Assembly: GCF_024684275.1 (NCBI RefSeq)
Contig: NZ_JAIKXF010000097.1
Coordinates: 1 to 48,646, forward strand
Direction: 5' to 3'
DNA from: Ruminococcus sp.
GTDB lineage: Bacteria; Bacillota_A; Clostridia; Oscillospirales; Ruminococcaceae
Length of the DNA stretch: 48,646 bases
Shown one piece after another: positions 42,430 through 48,646 of the stretch. How positions within the stretch are numbered: position 1 is the stretch's first letter; each line of letters opens with the position of its first letter. Below the pieces are notes generated by a model that saw only the letters and a list, made by a program, of their open reading frames with translations, did not search any database and was not told the origin of the DNA. A program made the position numbers and the translations under genes.

Positions 42430-42578
42430 TAGATTGAATTTTTTATGCCGAAGAGCTTAAAATAAGGCTCTTTCAGCATATTATAGGCGATCTATTGTAA
42501 AATTATTCAAGCTCTGTTTTCATTTCACAGCAACCGCTATGGAATGTCAAAAAACTCCCCATAAGGGGAGCTTTTTTT
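42430..42578 (+). ncRNA. Candidate structured small RNA of about 150 nt
   Basis: A transcript from the promoter at 42396 would end at the terminator at 42555-42578. By eye it folds into a closing stem, AATAGATTG (42428-42436) with CGATCTATT (42488-42496), enclosing ATGC/GCAT and GAAGAGC/GCTCTTTC pairs (42444-42455 with 42467-42478). A less structured segment follows before the terminator. No ORF with a ribosome site is present, and both neighbours are on the other strand, so it is not a leader. I do not recognise it. A divergent 6S RNA or a new regulatory RNA is possible. Confidence 0.5.
42555..42578 (+). terminator. Terminator of the candidate small RNA
   Basis: CTCCCC pairs with GGGGAG (42555-42570), with seven T after it. 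It has an A run on the other side and may also work on the minus strand. Confidence 0.85.
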
Positions 42579-42624
42579 ATCTCTGAATAAGAAAGAATAA
42601 AGAAAAAATAAGAATGAATAATAT

Positions 42625-42656
42625 AACTCTCAACTCTTCACTCTCAACTCTCAACT
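42625..42656. repeat. ACTCTCAACT-type intergenic repeat
   Basis: AACTCTCAACTC, TTCACTCTCAACTC and TCTCAACTA follow one another. It is the same class as 13010-13115. Confidence 0.55.
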
Positions 42657-42658
42657 AA

Positions 42659-42686
42659 AAAAGGCGTGACAAAAGTCACGCCTTTT
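42659..42686 (-). terminator. pckG terminator
   Basis: On the minus strand AAGGCGTGAC pairs with GTCACGCCTT (42661-42684), followed by six T. It lies 5 bp after the stop codon. Confidence 0.93.
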
Positions 42687-42690
42687 GATA

Positions 42691-44508
42691 TTACTTGTTG
42701 AGATTTGCTTCGATCATGTCGAGCTCATCGTAGAGTGCCTGTGGGATATTGCCGCCCTTAGCCTTGATGTCCTCGTCATAGTATCTTCTCATCTCAGCGA
42801 TCTCCTTCTTCCACTCTTCCTTATCAACTGTAAGGAGCTTCTGGAGAGCAGATGCAGGAACCTCGTCCTCGATGCCCTTGAGGTTGATGTCCTCAGGCTT
42901 TGGAAGGTATCCGATAGGAGTCTCAACAGCGTCAACTTCGCCGTCAACTCTCTTGATGATCCAGTCGAGAACTCTCATGTTGTCGCCGAAACCAGGCCAG
43001 AGGAAGTTACCCTCATCGTCTGTTCTGAACCAGTTTACATTGAAGATCTTAGGAGCCTTGCTGCCGAGTCTTGCGCCCATTTCGAGCCAGTGTGCCCAGT
43101 AGTCGCCTACGTTGTAGCCGATGAATGGCTTCATAGCCATAGGATCGTGACGGAGTACGCCAACAGCACCTGTAGCAGCAGCTGTTGTCTCAGAAGATAC
43201 AGCTGAACCGATGTATGTACCGTGTGTCCAGTCGAATGACTGATATACGAGAGGAGCAGTTGTAGCTCTTCTGCCGCCGAAGATGATAGCAGATACAGGA
43301 ACGCCCTCCGGATTGTTGAACTCAGGAGAGATGCATGGGCAGTTCTTAGCAGGAGCTGTGAATCTTGAGTTTGGATGAGCAAGCTTCTTGCCTTCCTTTA
43401 CCCATTCCTCACCGTTGCACTTGATACCAGTCCACTCAGTAGCATCCTTTGGAGGATTCTCGTTGAGCTTCTCCCACCATACAGTGTTGTCGGAGTTGTC
43501 GAGAGCAACGTTTGTGAAGATAGCGCCGTCCTTTGTGCAAGCGAGAGCGTTGTAGTTGGACTTAGCGTTTGTACCAGGAGCAACGCCGAAGAAGCCGTTC
43601 TCTGGGTTGATAGCGTAGAGTCTGCCGTCCTTGCCAGGCTTCATCCAAGCGATATCGTCGCCGACTGTGAATACTTCATAGCCGTCCTTCTTGTATCCCT
43701 CTGGTGGGATGAGCATAGCGAGGTTTGTCTTACCGCAAGCGGATGGGAATGCAGCAGTGATGTACTTGATGTCACCGTTTGGCTTCTTAACGCCGAGGAT
43801 GAGCATATGCTCAGCCATCCAAGCCTCGTTCTTACCCTGGAATGAAGCGATACGGAGAGCGAAGCACTTCTTGCCGAGGAGAACGTTTCCGCCGTAAGCA
43901 GAGTTGATAGACCAGATTGTATTCTCTTCTGGGAACTGAACGATGTATCTCTTTTCAGGATCAACGTCAGCCTTGGAGTGGAGACCTCTTACGAAGTCGT
44001 TGGAAGTGTCACCGAGGTTCTCGAAAGCCTGCTTACCCATACGTGTCATGATGTTCATGTTGAGAACAACATAGATGGAGTCAGTTACTTCAACGCCTAC
44101 CTTAGCGAGAGGAGAACCGATAGGGCCCATGGAATATGGGATAACGTACATAGTTCTACCCTTCATAACGCCGTCGTACATAGGTGTGAGCATAGCCTTC
44201 ATCTCAGCTGGATCCATCCAGTTGTTTGTCGGGCCAGCGCCAGCCTTTTCTCTTGAACAGATGAAAGTTCTGTCCTCAACACGGGCAACGTCGTTAGCAC
44301 GGGTTCTGTGGTAGAGACAGTTAGGGTACTTCTCAGGGTTGAGCTTGTACATCTTATCCCAGCTGTCATCAGGGAGTGAAGTTACTTCTTCTGTGAGAGC
44401 ATCGAGCTGCTCCTTGGAGCCGTCGATCCACACAACGTTTTCGGGCTTACAGAGAGCGATCATCTCATCTACCCATTTTAATACATTAGGGTTCTTTGTC
44501 AGTGACAT
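42691..44508 (-). CDS. pckG: Phosphoenolpyruvate carboxykinase (GTP)
   Basis: A 605-residue GTP-dependent PEPCK interconverting oxaloacetate plus GTP with PEP, CO2 and GDP. The kinase loop AFPSACGKTNLAML (about 252-265) contains the hyper-reactive cysteine typical of GTP-type enzymes, and FGGRRATTAPLVYQSFDW (about 404-421) is family-specific. In fibre-degrading ruminococci this enzyme fixes CO2 toward succinate formation, running in the carboxylating direction. Codon use suggests high expression. It is monocistronic, with a strong promoter, AGGAGG ribosome site and terminator. Confidence 0.97.
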   Translation of the reverse strand: MSLTKNPNVLKWVDEMIALCKPENVVWIDGSKEQLDALTEEVTSLPDDSWDKMYKLNPEKYPNCLYHRTRANDVARVEDRTFICSREKAGAGPTNNWMDPAEMKAMLTPMYDGVMKGRTMYVIPYSMGPIGSPLAKVGVEVTDSIYVVLNMNIMTRMGKQAFENLGDTSNDFVRGLHSKADVDPEKRYIVQFPEENTIWSINSAYGGNVLLGKKCFALRIASFQGKNEAWMAEHMLILGVKKPNGDIKYITAAFPSACGKTNLAMLIPPEGYKKDGYEVFTVGDDIAWMKPGKDGRLYAINPENGFFGVAPGTNAKSNYNALACTKDGAIFTNVALDNSDNTVWWEKLNENPPKDATEWTGIKCNGEEWVKEGKKLAHPNSRFTAPAKNCPCISPEFNNPEGVPVSAIIFGGRRATTAPLVYQSFDWTHGTYIGSAVSSETTAAATGAVGVLRHDPMAMKPFIGYNVGDYWAHWLEMGARLGSKAPKIFNVNWFRTDDEGNFLWPGFGDNMRVLDWIIKRVDGEVDAVETPIGYLPKPEDINLKGIEDEVPASALQKLLTVDKEEWKKEIAEMRRYYDEDIKAKGGNIPQALYDELDMIEANLNK

Positions 44509-44594
44509 TGAAATCTACCTCCTATAAAATTATCATAAACGAAGCGGTGTAACCGCCTGAGAAAAACGCCGCTGCGTATTTTCCCTTACTAACT

Positions 44595-44623
44595 ATTATA
44601 TACAATTTTAGCGAAACTGTCAA
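44595..44623 (-). promoter_or_regulatory. pckG promoter
   Basis: TTGACA (44618-44623) and TATAAT (44595-44600) on the minus strand are 17 bp apart. Confidence 0.85.
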
Positions 44624-44785
44624 TAGCAAGACTGATATTTTTCTGACATAGTATTATACCCGAATCGAACTTGCATTTTAAACGTTAAAAAAATATCAAA
44701 TATCACATATGCACAATGATTTCAACATAACGTTGTACAAAAGGTAGAAAGTTCATTTTTTTCTCAGGAAAATTTCTTTTTATTG

Positions 44786-44813
44786 TTGAAATTTCTATTT
44801 TTTGTGGTATAAT
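44786..44813 (+). promoter_or_regulatory. Promoter of the cytidylate-kinase-like gene
   Basis: TTGAAA (44786-44791), 16 bp, TATAAT (44808-44813). Confidence 0.75.
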
Positions 44814-44857
44814 ATTATATAGATTCGACCATATAAAGCAGAACGGAGATGAGTACT

Positions 44858-45478
44858 TTGAAGAAGCCTATCATCACTATTGAACGCCAGTACGGAAGCG
44901 GCGGAAGTATTATCGGCAAGCTTGTGGCTGAAAAACTTGGCATAAATTTCTATAACCGTCAGATACTTGAAATGACTGCCGAGAAGTGCGGTATATCTGC
45001 TGAGTATCTCGAATCCGCTGAGGAAAGCGTACCTACAAGTTTTCTTTATTCGCTCCTCCTTTCATCGAACACAGGAAGGTCAATGGAGGATAATCTCCCT
45101 CTTTCTGATAAGGTGTTCCTTATGGAGAGCCGCATAATAACCGAAATAGCTGAGCGTGAAAAGAGCTTTGTGCTTGTCGGAAGATGCGGAAGCTATATCC
45201 TTGAGGATAAAGGCTGTTTCAGCGTATATATCTATGCTCCGCCGGAGGAAAGAGTAAAAAGAGCTATTGAAGAATACGGTATGCCGAGCACTAAGGCTGA
45301 GAATATCATGAAAAAAGCCGATAAGCGCCGTGAAACTTTCTTCAATGTCAATACCGGCAAAAGCTGGCAGGATAAGGAATTATACTCCCTCTGCCTCAAC
45401 AGCGCCGAACTTGGAGATGAATTGTGTGCCGAACTTATCGTCAAGGCGTACAAAGAGTACAATGAACAGTTCAAGTAA
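44858..45478 (+). CDS. Cytidylate kinase-like P-loop protein
   Basis: A 206-residue P-loop kinase of the cytidylate-kinase-like family (Cmk-like 2). The P-loop is RQYGSGGSIIGK (about 10-21), VGRCGSYI (about 111-118) is the core strand, and the lid region contains RRETFFNVNTGKSWQD. I favour the TTG at 44858, which has GGAG 9 bases upstream; the in-frame ATG at 44849 touches that site and would be poorly placed. True Cmk is a separate gene, so this paralogue's substrate is unknown. It is monocistronic with its own promoter and terminator. Confidence 0.82.
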   Translation: MKKPIITIERQYGSGGSIIGKLVAEKLGINFYNRQILEMTAEKCGISAEYLESAEESVPTSFLYSLLLSSNTGRSMEDNLPLSDKVFLMESRIITEIAEREKSFVLVGRCGSYILEDKGCFSVYIYAPPEERVKRAIEEYGMPSTKAENIMKKADKRRETFFNVNTGKSWQDKELYSLCLNSAELGDELCAELIVKAYKEYNEQFK

Positions 45479-45535
45479 GTACTCGTTAAATATGAAATTA
45501 TCACAGATAAAATATATCTCTCTTACCAAGAAAAA

Positions 45536-45564
45536 ATGCTCCCTTGCCATGGGAGCATTTTTTT
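45536..45564 (+). terminator. Terminator of the cytidylate-kinase-like gene
   Basis: ATGCTCCC (45536-45543) pairs with GGGAGCAT (45551-45558), followed by a T run. Confidence 0.92.
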
Positions 45565-45577
45565 GTCTTGTAGTAAA

Positions 45578-45887
45578 AAGGCGGACAAATCAATGTTCAC
45601 TTAAAAGTGTCGAAAAAGCACAGAATCGCTGGGGTGCAGGGGGCGGCTCGCTCCCTGCCGGAGTCCAGAGGCAGCGCCTCTGGCAGGGTGTGGGACAGCG
45701 TCCCACAATCGTTCAAGCGCTCTGAAATGGGTGAATTTTTGGGCATTTCTAAAGAAATGCTCAAAAAGAGGGAAAAACTCTGCAAGATAGAGTTTTTCCC
45801 TTGCAAAGAAAGCGTGTGAGTTGATTTGCAAGCAAATCAACGTGAATTTATAACTTTTTCAACAAATTAAGGCGGACAAATCAATGT
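45578..45887. mobile_element. MITE-like hairpin array flanked by 19-bp direct repeats
   Basis: The 19-bp sequence at 45578-45596 (AAGGCGGACAAATCAATGT) is repeated exactly at 45869-45887, where it is part of the trpB terminator. Between the copies lie 272 bp with imperfect inverted ends (TGTCGAAAAAG, 45608-45618; CTTTTTCAACA, 45854-45864). At least five perfect hairpins stand in series, at 45665-45683, 45689-45707, 45743-45760, 45770-45800 and 45820-45841. The GC content of the first half is well above that of the flanks. I trust no ORF. A small non-autonomous insertion with target duplication fits best; 19 bp is long for a target duplication. Confidence 0.55.
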
Positions 45888-45894
45888 CCGCCTT
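45871..45894 (-). terminator. trpB terminator
   Basis: On the minus strand GGCGGACA pairs with TGTCCGCC (45871-45892), followed by TTAATTT. It is adjacent to the trpB stop. Confidence 0.75.
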
Positions 45895-45900
45895 GTAATA

Positions 45901-47277
45901 TTATTCGCCGATCTTTGGAAGCTTTGAAACAGATTTTGCTATTTCCTCATCAGTTGGGATATAGTCGCCCATTTTGCCGTCGTTGTAAGCGCCGTAAGCG
46001 TACATATCAAAGTAGCCTGTACCGGTAAGACCGAAGAGGATTGTCTTTTCTTCGCCTGTTTCCTTGCATCTGAGAGCTTCGTCGATAGCTGCCTTGATAG
46101 CGTGGCTGCTCTCAGGAGCCGGGAGTATACCTTCAACTCTTGCAAATCTTTCAGCAGCTTCAAATACAGAAGTCTGCTCAACAGAGATAGCCTCCATAAG
46201 TCCCTGATCGTAAAGCTCAGAGAGTATGCTGCTCATGCCGTGATAGCGGAGACCGCCTGCGTGGTTCGGAGAAGGCATGAAACCGCTTCCGAGAGTGTAC
46301 ATCTTCTGGAGCGGGCAAACCTTACCTGTGTCGCAGAAGTCGTAAGCGTAAACGCCTCTTGTGAGACTTGGGCATGAAGCCGGCTCAACAGCTACTATAC
46401 GGTAATCAGCTTCTCCACGGAGCTTTTCTCCCATGAAAGGAGCGATAAGTCCGCCGAGGTTTGAACCGCCGCCTGCACAGCCGATGATAACATCAGGCTT
46501 GATGCCGTACTTATCCATAGCAGCCTTTGCTTCAAGACCAATTACTGTCTGGTGGAGGAGTACCTGTGAAAGTACGCTTCCAAGCACGTAGCGGTAGCCT
46601 TCCTTTGAAGTAGCAGCTTCAACAGCCTCAGAGATAGCACATCCGAGACTTCCGTTTGTGTCAGGGAATTCAGCAAGTATCTTTCTGCCGACCTCAGTTG
46701 TATTTGAAGGTGAAGGAGTTACGCTTGCGCCGTAGGTACGCATAACTTCACGGCGGAAAGGCTTCTGCTCGTAGGATACCTTTACCATGTATACATTACA
46801 GTCGAGGTCAAAGTAAGAGCAAGCCATTGAAAGAGCTGTACCCCACTGACCTGCGCCGGTCTCAGTAGTAACGCCCTTGAGTCCCTGCTTCTTAGCGTAG
46901 TAAGCCTGAGCGATAGCGGAATTGAGCTTATGGCTTCCGGAGGTATTGTTACCCTCGAACTTGTAGTATATCTTAGCCGGAGTACCAAGAGCCTTTTCGA
47001 GGCAGTAAGCTCTTACCAGCGGAGAAGGACGGTACATCTTGTAGAAAGACTGTATCTCCTCAGGGATGTCGATATAAGGTGTAGTATCATCAAGCTCCTG
47101 CTTAACGAGTTCGTCACAGAAAACGTGACCAAGCTCCTCAGCGGTAACAGGCTTGCCGGTGCCGGGATTGAGAAGGGGAGCGGGTTTCTTCTTCATATCA
47201 GCACGTACATTGTACCACTGCTTAGGAAGTTCATTTTCTTCAAGGTATATTTTGTATGGGATATTTTCGTTTGCCAT
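45901..47277 (-). CDS. trpB: Tryptophan synthase beta chain-like (TrpB2 type)
   Basis: A 458-residue PLP enzyme of the TrpB2 subgroup, which is longer than TrpB1 and often found without trpA. The PLP lysine is in SGSHKLNSA (about 116-124), ETGAGQWG (about 141-148) is the beta-chain active-site loop with the catalytic Glu, and CAGGGSNLGG (about 263-272) binds the PLP phosphate. It condenses indole with serine to tryptophan, perhaps salvaging indole. I set the start at the ATG at 47277 (AAAGGAGAAG upstream); the preceding frame runs through the T-box leader. It is controlled by a tryptophan T-box, so it is made when Trp-tRNA is scarce. Confidence 0.93.
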   Translation of the reverse strand: MANENIPYKIYLEENELPKQWYNVRADMKKKPAPLLNPGTGKPVTAEELGHVFCDELVKQELDDTTPYIDIPEEIQSFYKMYRPSPLVRAYCLEKALGTPAKIYYKFEGNNTSGSHKLNSAIAQAYYAKKQGLKGVTTETGAGQWGTALSMACSYFDLDCNVYMVKVSYEQKPFRREVMRTYGASVTPSPSNTTEVGRKILAEFPDTNGSLGCAISEAVEAATSKEGYRYVLGSVLSQVLLHQTVIGLEAKAAMDKYGIKPDVIIGCAGGGSNLGGLIAPFMGEKLRGEADYRIVAVEPASCPSLTRGVYAYDFCDTGKVCPLQKMYTLGSGFMPSPNHAGGLRYHGMSSILSELYDQGLMEAISVEQTSVFEAAERFARVEGILPAPESSHAIKAAIDEALRCKETGEEKTILFGLTGTGYFDMYAYGAYNDGKMGDYIPTDEEIAKSVSKLPKIGE

Positions 47278-47329
47278 GGTGATCTTCTCCTTTGAAATAA
47301 TAATATTCAGGTATTTACAGCATAATCGG

Positions 47330-47615
47330 ACAAAACAAAAACTCCTGTCCGACATATAAATGCCGGGACAGGAGCGAATATACATATTCAGCTTCTGCGG
47401 TGCCACCCCGCTTGACGATTTACGTCCACTCATGTGTACATACATACACGGGATTTGTTAACGCAGTACCGCTGCGGCGCACATACTCGGAACTAACCTT
47501 TCAGCCTGCCCTCAGAAGTCCATTCACCGCAATATTGTATACCTGCTCACACCGACCGCAGGCTCTCTGAAAAACATCCAAAGCAGTTACTTACACTTCG
47601 TCAAAGGTTTATAGG
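47330..47615 (-). promoter_or_regulatory. Tryptophan T-box leader of trpB
   Basis: On the minus strand the leader has the conserved T-box antiterminator GGGGTGGCACCGC (around 47395-47412) and an upstream specifier loop GAATGGAC, in which TGG (47522-47520) is the Trp codon. A terminator follows: CTCCTGTCC with GGACAGGAG (47342-47374) and a T run (47330-47341). Uncharged tRNA-Trp should pair with the specifier and the T-box bulge and favour the antiterminator. The leader is about 275 nt, a usual T-box length. Confidence 0.93.
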
Positions 47616-47618
47616 GAA

Positions 47619-47647
47619 ATATTATCATAAATAATCACTTTTGTCAA
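47619..47647 (-). promoter_or_regulatory. Promoter of the trpB T-box leader
   Basis: TTGACA (47642-47647) and TAATAT (47619-47624) on the minus strand are 17 bp apart, just upstream of the T-box. Confidence 0.75.
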
Positions 47648-47723
47648 GAGCAAAAAAATACTTTGGCTATTCTTAACAAATAATTCATATTTGTTTTGTG
47701 TACCGTGACTGCATAAAATAAAA

Positions 47724-48016
47724 GGGCGGATGATATCCGCCCCTACTACAATGTATCATTTTAAACTTTATATTGTAGGGACGACCTACATCAGAGCTGC
47801 ATATAGCATTCTCTGCAAATCATAGATTTGCGAGACTGCTTAATTGGTCGTCCGTGTATCAATGTAACAATACACATACAATATTTGTTTCCGGATGTTA
47901 TTTGGTTATTTGCGGACGGCGAATCGCCGTCCCTACAAAAAATTAATCGTTACAGAGTACTACAGAATGATAAAGCGACAATAATTATGAATTATGCATT
48001 ATGAATTATGAATTGG
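47724..48016. repeat. Cluster of REP-like hairpins and ATGAATT repeats
   Basis: GGGCGGAT/ATCCGCCC (47724-47742) is followed by CTAC. GGACGACC (47779-47786, after GTA) pairs with GGTCGTCC (47846-47853), enclosing GCAAATC/GATTTGC (47815-47831). GGACGGCGA/TCGCCGTCC (47914-47932) is followed by CTAC. Three copies of ATGAATTATG-type sequence lie at 47986-48014. No gene is seen in 47648-48019. Confidence 0.65.
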
Positions 48017-48019
48017 TAT

Positions 48020-48646
48020 TTACCGGTGTCTGCCGCCGCCGCCGTGAGTACCGCCGCTGCTGTGACCGCCGCCGCCGCTGTGACCGCCGCCGCCACCGCC
48101 GCTGTTGGACTGTATGCGTGTCTTGGTGGTATATGTACGGATGAAAACATCTGAATTATTGGCGTATGACGGTGAATGATTTCCCGTATATATCCTTGCA
48201 TCTGTCTTTTCTTTCAGCTTGTATTTGCTCTTGGTCGAGAAGAAGGATATGAGGTTTGTAAGTCCGCCGGATACTAAAGCTGCGATAAGAGCGATAAGGG
48301 CTGACCTGCGGTAAATGACCGGAGGCTTGCTGTCAGTGACATAAAGCTCACCCTTATTGTAATAAACATATCTTCCGGTATCACTGCCGTAGTAGTAATA
48401 TGAATCGTTCTCATGGCGGTGAGTGCATGACTCGAAGCATTGCAGGAGTTTCTCGAAGCCGACAGCTATATCTTTGCGGTAATCAACATAGTTATCAACG
48501 CTTGACGGCGGAAGATGTTCATATAACGGATCAAGCAGCGGATCAATGATGTCCTGATACCATACAACAGCCTTTCCGCTTGTTGAAAGGTAGTCGTAGG
48601 CAGGCTTCTTTCCGGTAAGGTCGAGGAAGAAGAAAACTCCGTCAGT
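48020..48646 (-). CDS. TPM-domain protein, C-terminal part (start outside window)
   Basis: An open frame of 208 codons running from the right edge to a TAA at 48020-48022. It starts inside the domain (TDGVFFFLDL), has charged helices typical of the TPM/YgcG fold (with a YYYYGSDTGRYVYY segment), one transmembrane helix (about residues 110-131 of the visible part), and a tail rich in Gly, His and Ser (GGGGGGHSGGGGHSSGG pattern), as in YgcG-like membrane proteins. Function is unknown; TPM domains are linked to membrane-associated photosystem repair and to phosphatase-like activity in other organisms. An ATG and ribosome site are not in view. The 3' half is well supported. Confidence 0.8.
   Translation of the reverse strand, partial: TDGVFFFLDLTGKKPAYDYLSTSGKAVVWYQDIIDPLLDPLYEHLPPSSVDNYVDYRKDIAVGFEKLLQCFESCTHRHENDSYYYYGSDTGRYVYYNKGELYVTDSKPPVIYRRSALIALIAALVSGGLTNLISFFSTKSKYKLKEKTDARIYTGNHSPSYANNSDVFIRTYTTKTRIQSNSGGGGGGHSGGGGHSSGGTHGGGGRHR

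Noticed and set aside
42555..42578. Hairpin as the pckG terminator
   Set aside because: pckG has its own strong terminator at 42659-42686; the hairpin better ends the plus-strand transcript.
45330..45819. ORFs reading through the hairpin array
   Set aside because: They cross several perfect palindromes and a terminator, have no ribosome sites, and give low-complexity products.

Overview
The window is chromosomal DNA from a cellulosome-producing Ruminococcus, almost certainly R. flavefaciens or a very close relative. The decisive evidence is a complete scaC-scaA-scaB-cttA-scaE cluster on the minus strand (27187-38474), which is the known R. flavefaciens gene order. Supporting evidence is a dockerin-bearing esterase, Thr-rich linkers, a Gram-positive sortase signal, and Firmicutes-type promoters (TTGACA-17-TATAAT) and ribosome sites throughout. 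I see no rRNA, tRNA, CRISPR array, phage or plasmid module.

Layout. 1-3060: the upstream region of a gene left of the window, a CIRCE-like palindrome, a 31-residue small ORF, a degenerate GGDEF protein, ybaK and a small membrane protein. 3058-6461: a tight minus-strand housekeeping operon (lipid kinase, holB, ricT, queH). 6514-10307: a secreted dockerin-bearing SGNH esterase and a GH5 lipoprotein without dockerin. 10702-12955: a lipoprotein whose C-terminal half looks like a circularly permuted cohesin, then cysK preceded by a 27-codon leader ORF. 13150-16102: a lipoprotein, an Rrf2 regulator and a flippase. 16273-20622: aminotransferase, unknown protein, trpS, mazG, HU and rqcP on the plus strand. 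20654-26152: epimerase, an orphan sugar-binding lipoprotein, metF with a MetH-activation-domain protein, ung and a DUF2500-like protein. 26383-27129: ttcA. 27187-38474: the scaffoldin cluster. 39006-42080: CapA-like lipoprotein, dusB, gtrA. 42396-42578: a promoter-to-terminator unit with no ORF, a candidate small RNA. 42691-48646: pckG, a cytidylate-kinase-like protein, a hairpin-rich insertion, trpB under a tryptophan T-box, and the 3' end of a TPM-domain protein.

How the cellulosome parts fit. From family knowledge of R. flavefaciens, enzyme dockerins (such as that of the esterase at 6514-8142) dock on ScaA cohesins directly or through the ScaC adaptor; the ScaA dockerin docks on ScaB cohesins; the X-dockerins of ScaB and CttA dock on the single cohesin of ScaE; and ScaE is fixed to the wall by sortase, with CttA binding cellulose. 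Here ScaA has two cohesins and ScaB has six, so one ScaB could carry up to six ScaA and about twelve enzyme or adaptor positions. As I recall, ScaB has seven cohesins in strain 17 and nine in FD-1, so this looks like a different strain or species variant.

All protein family calls are from reading translations by eye. No database search, folding program or alignment tool was run.
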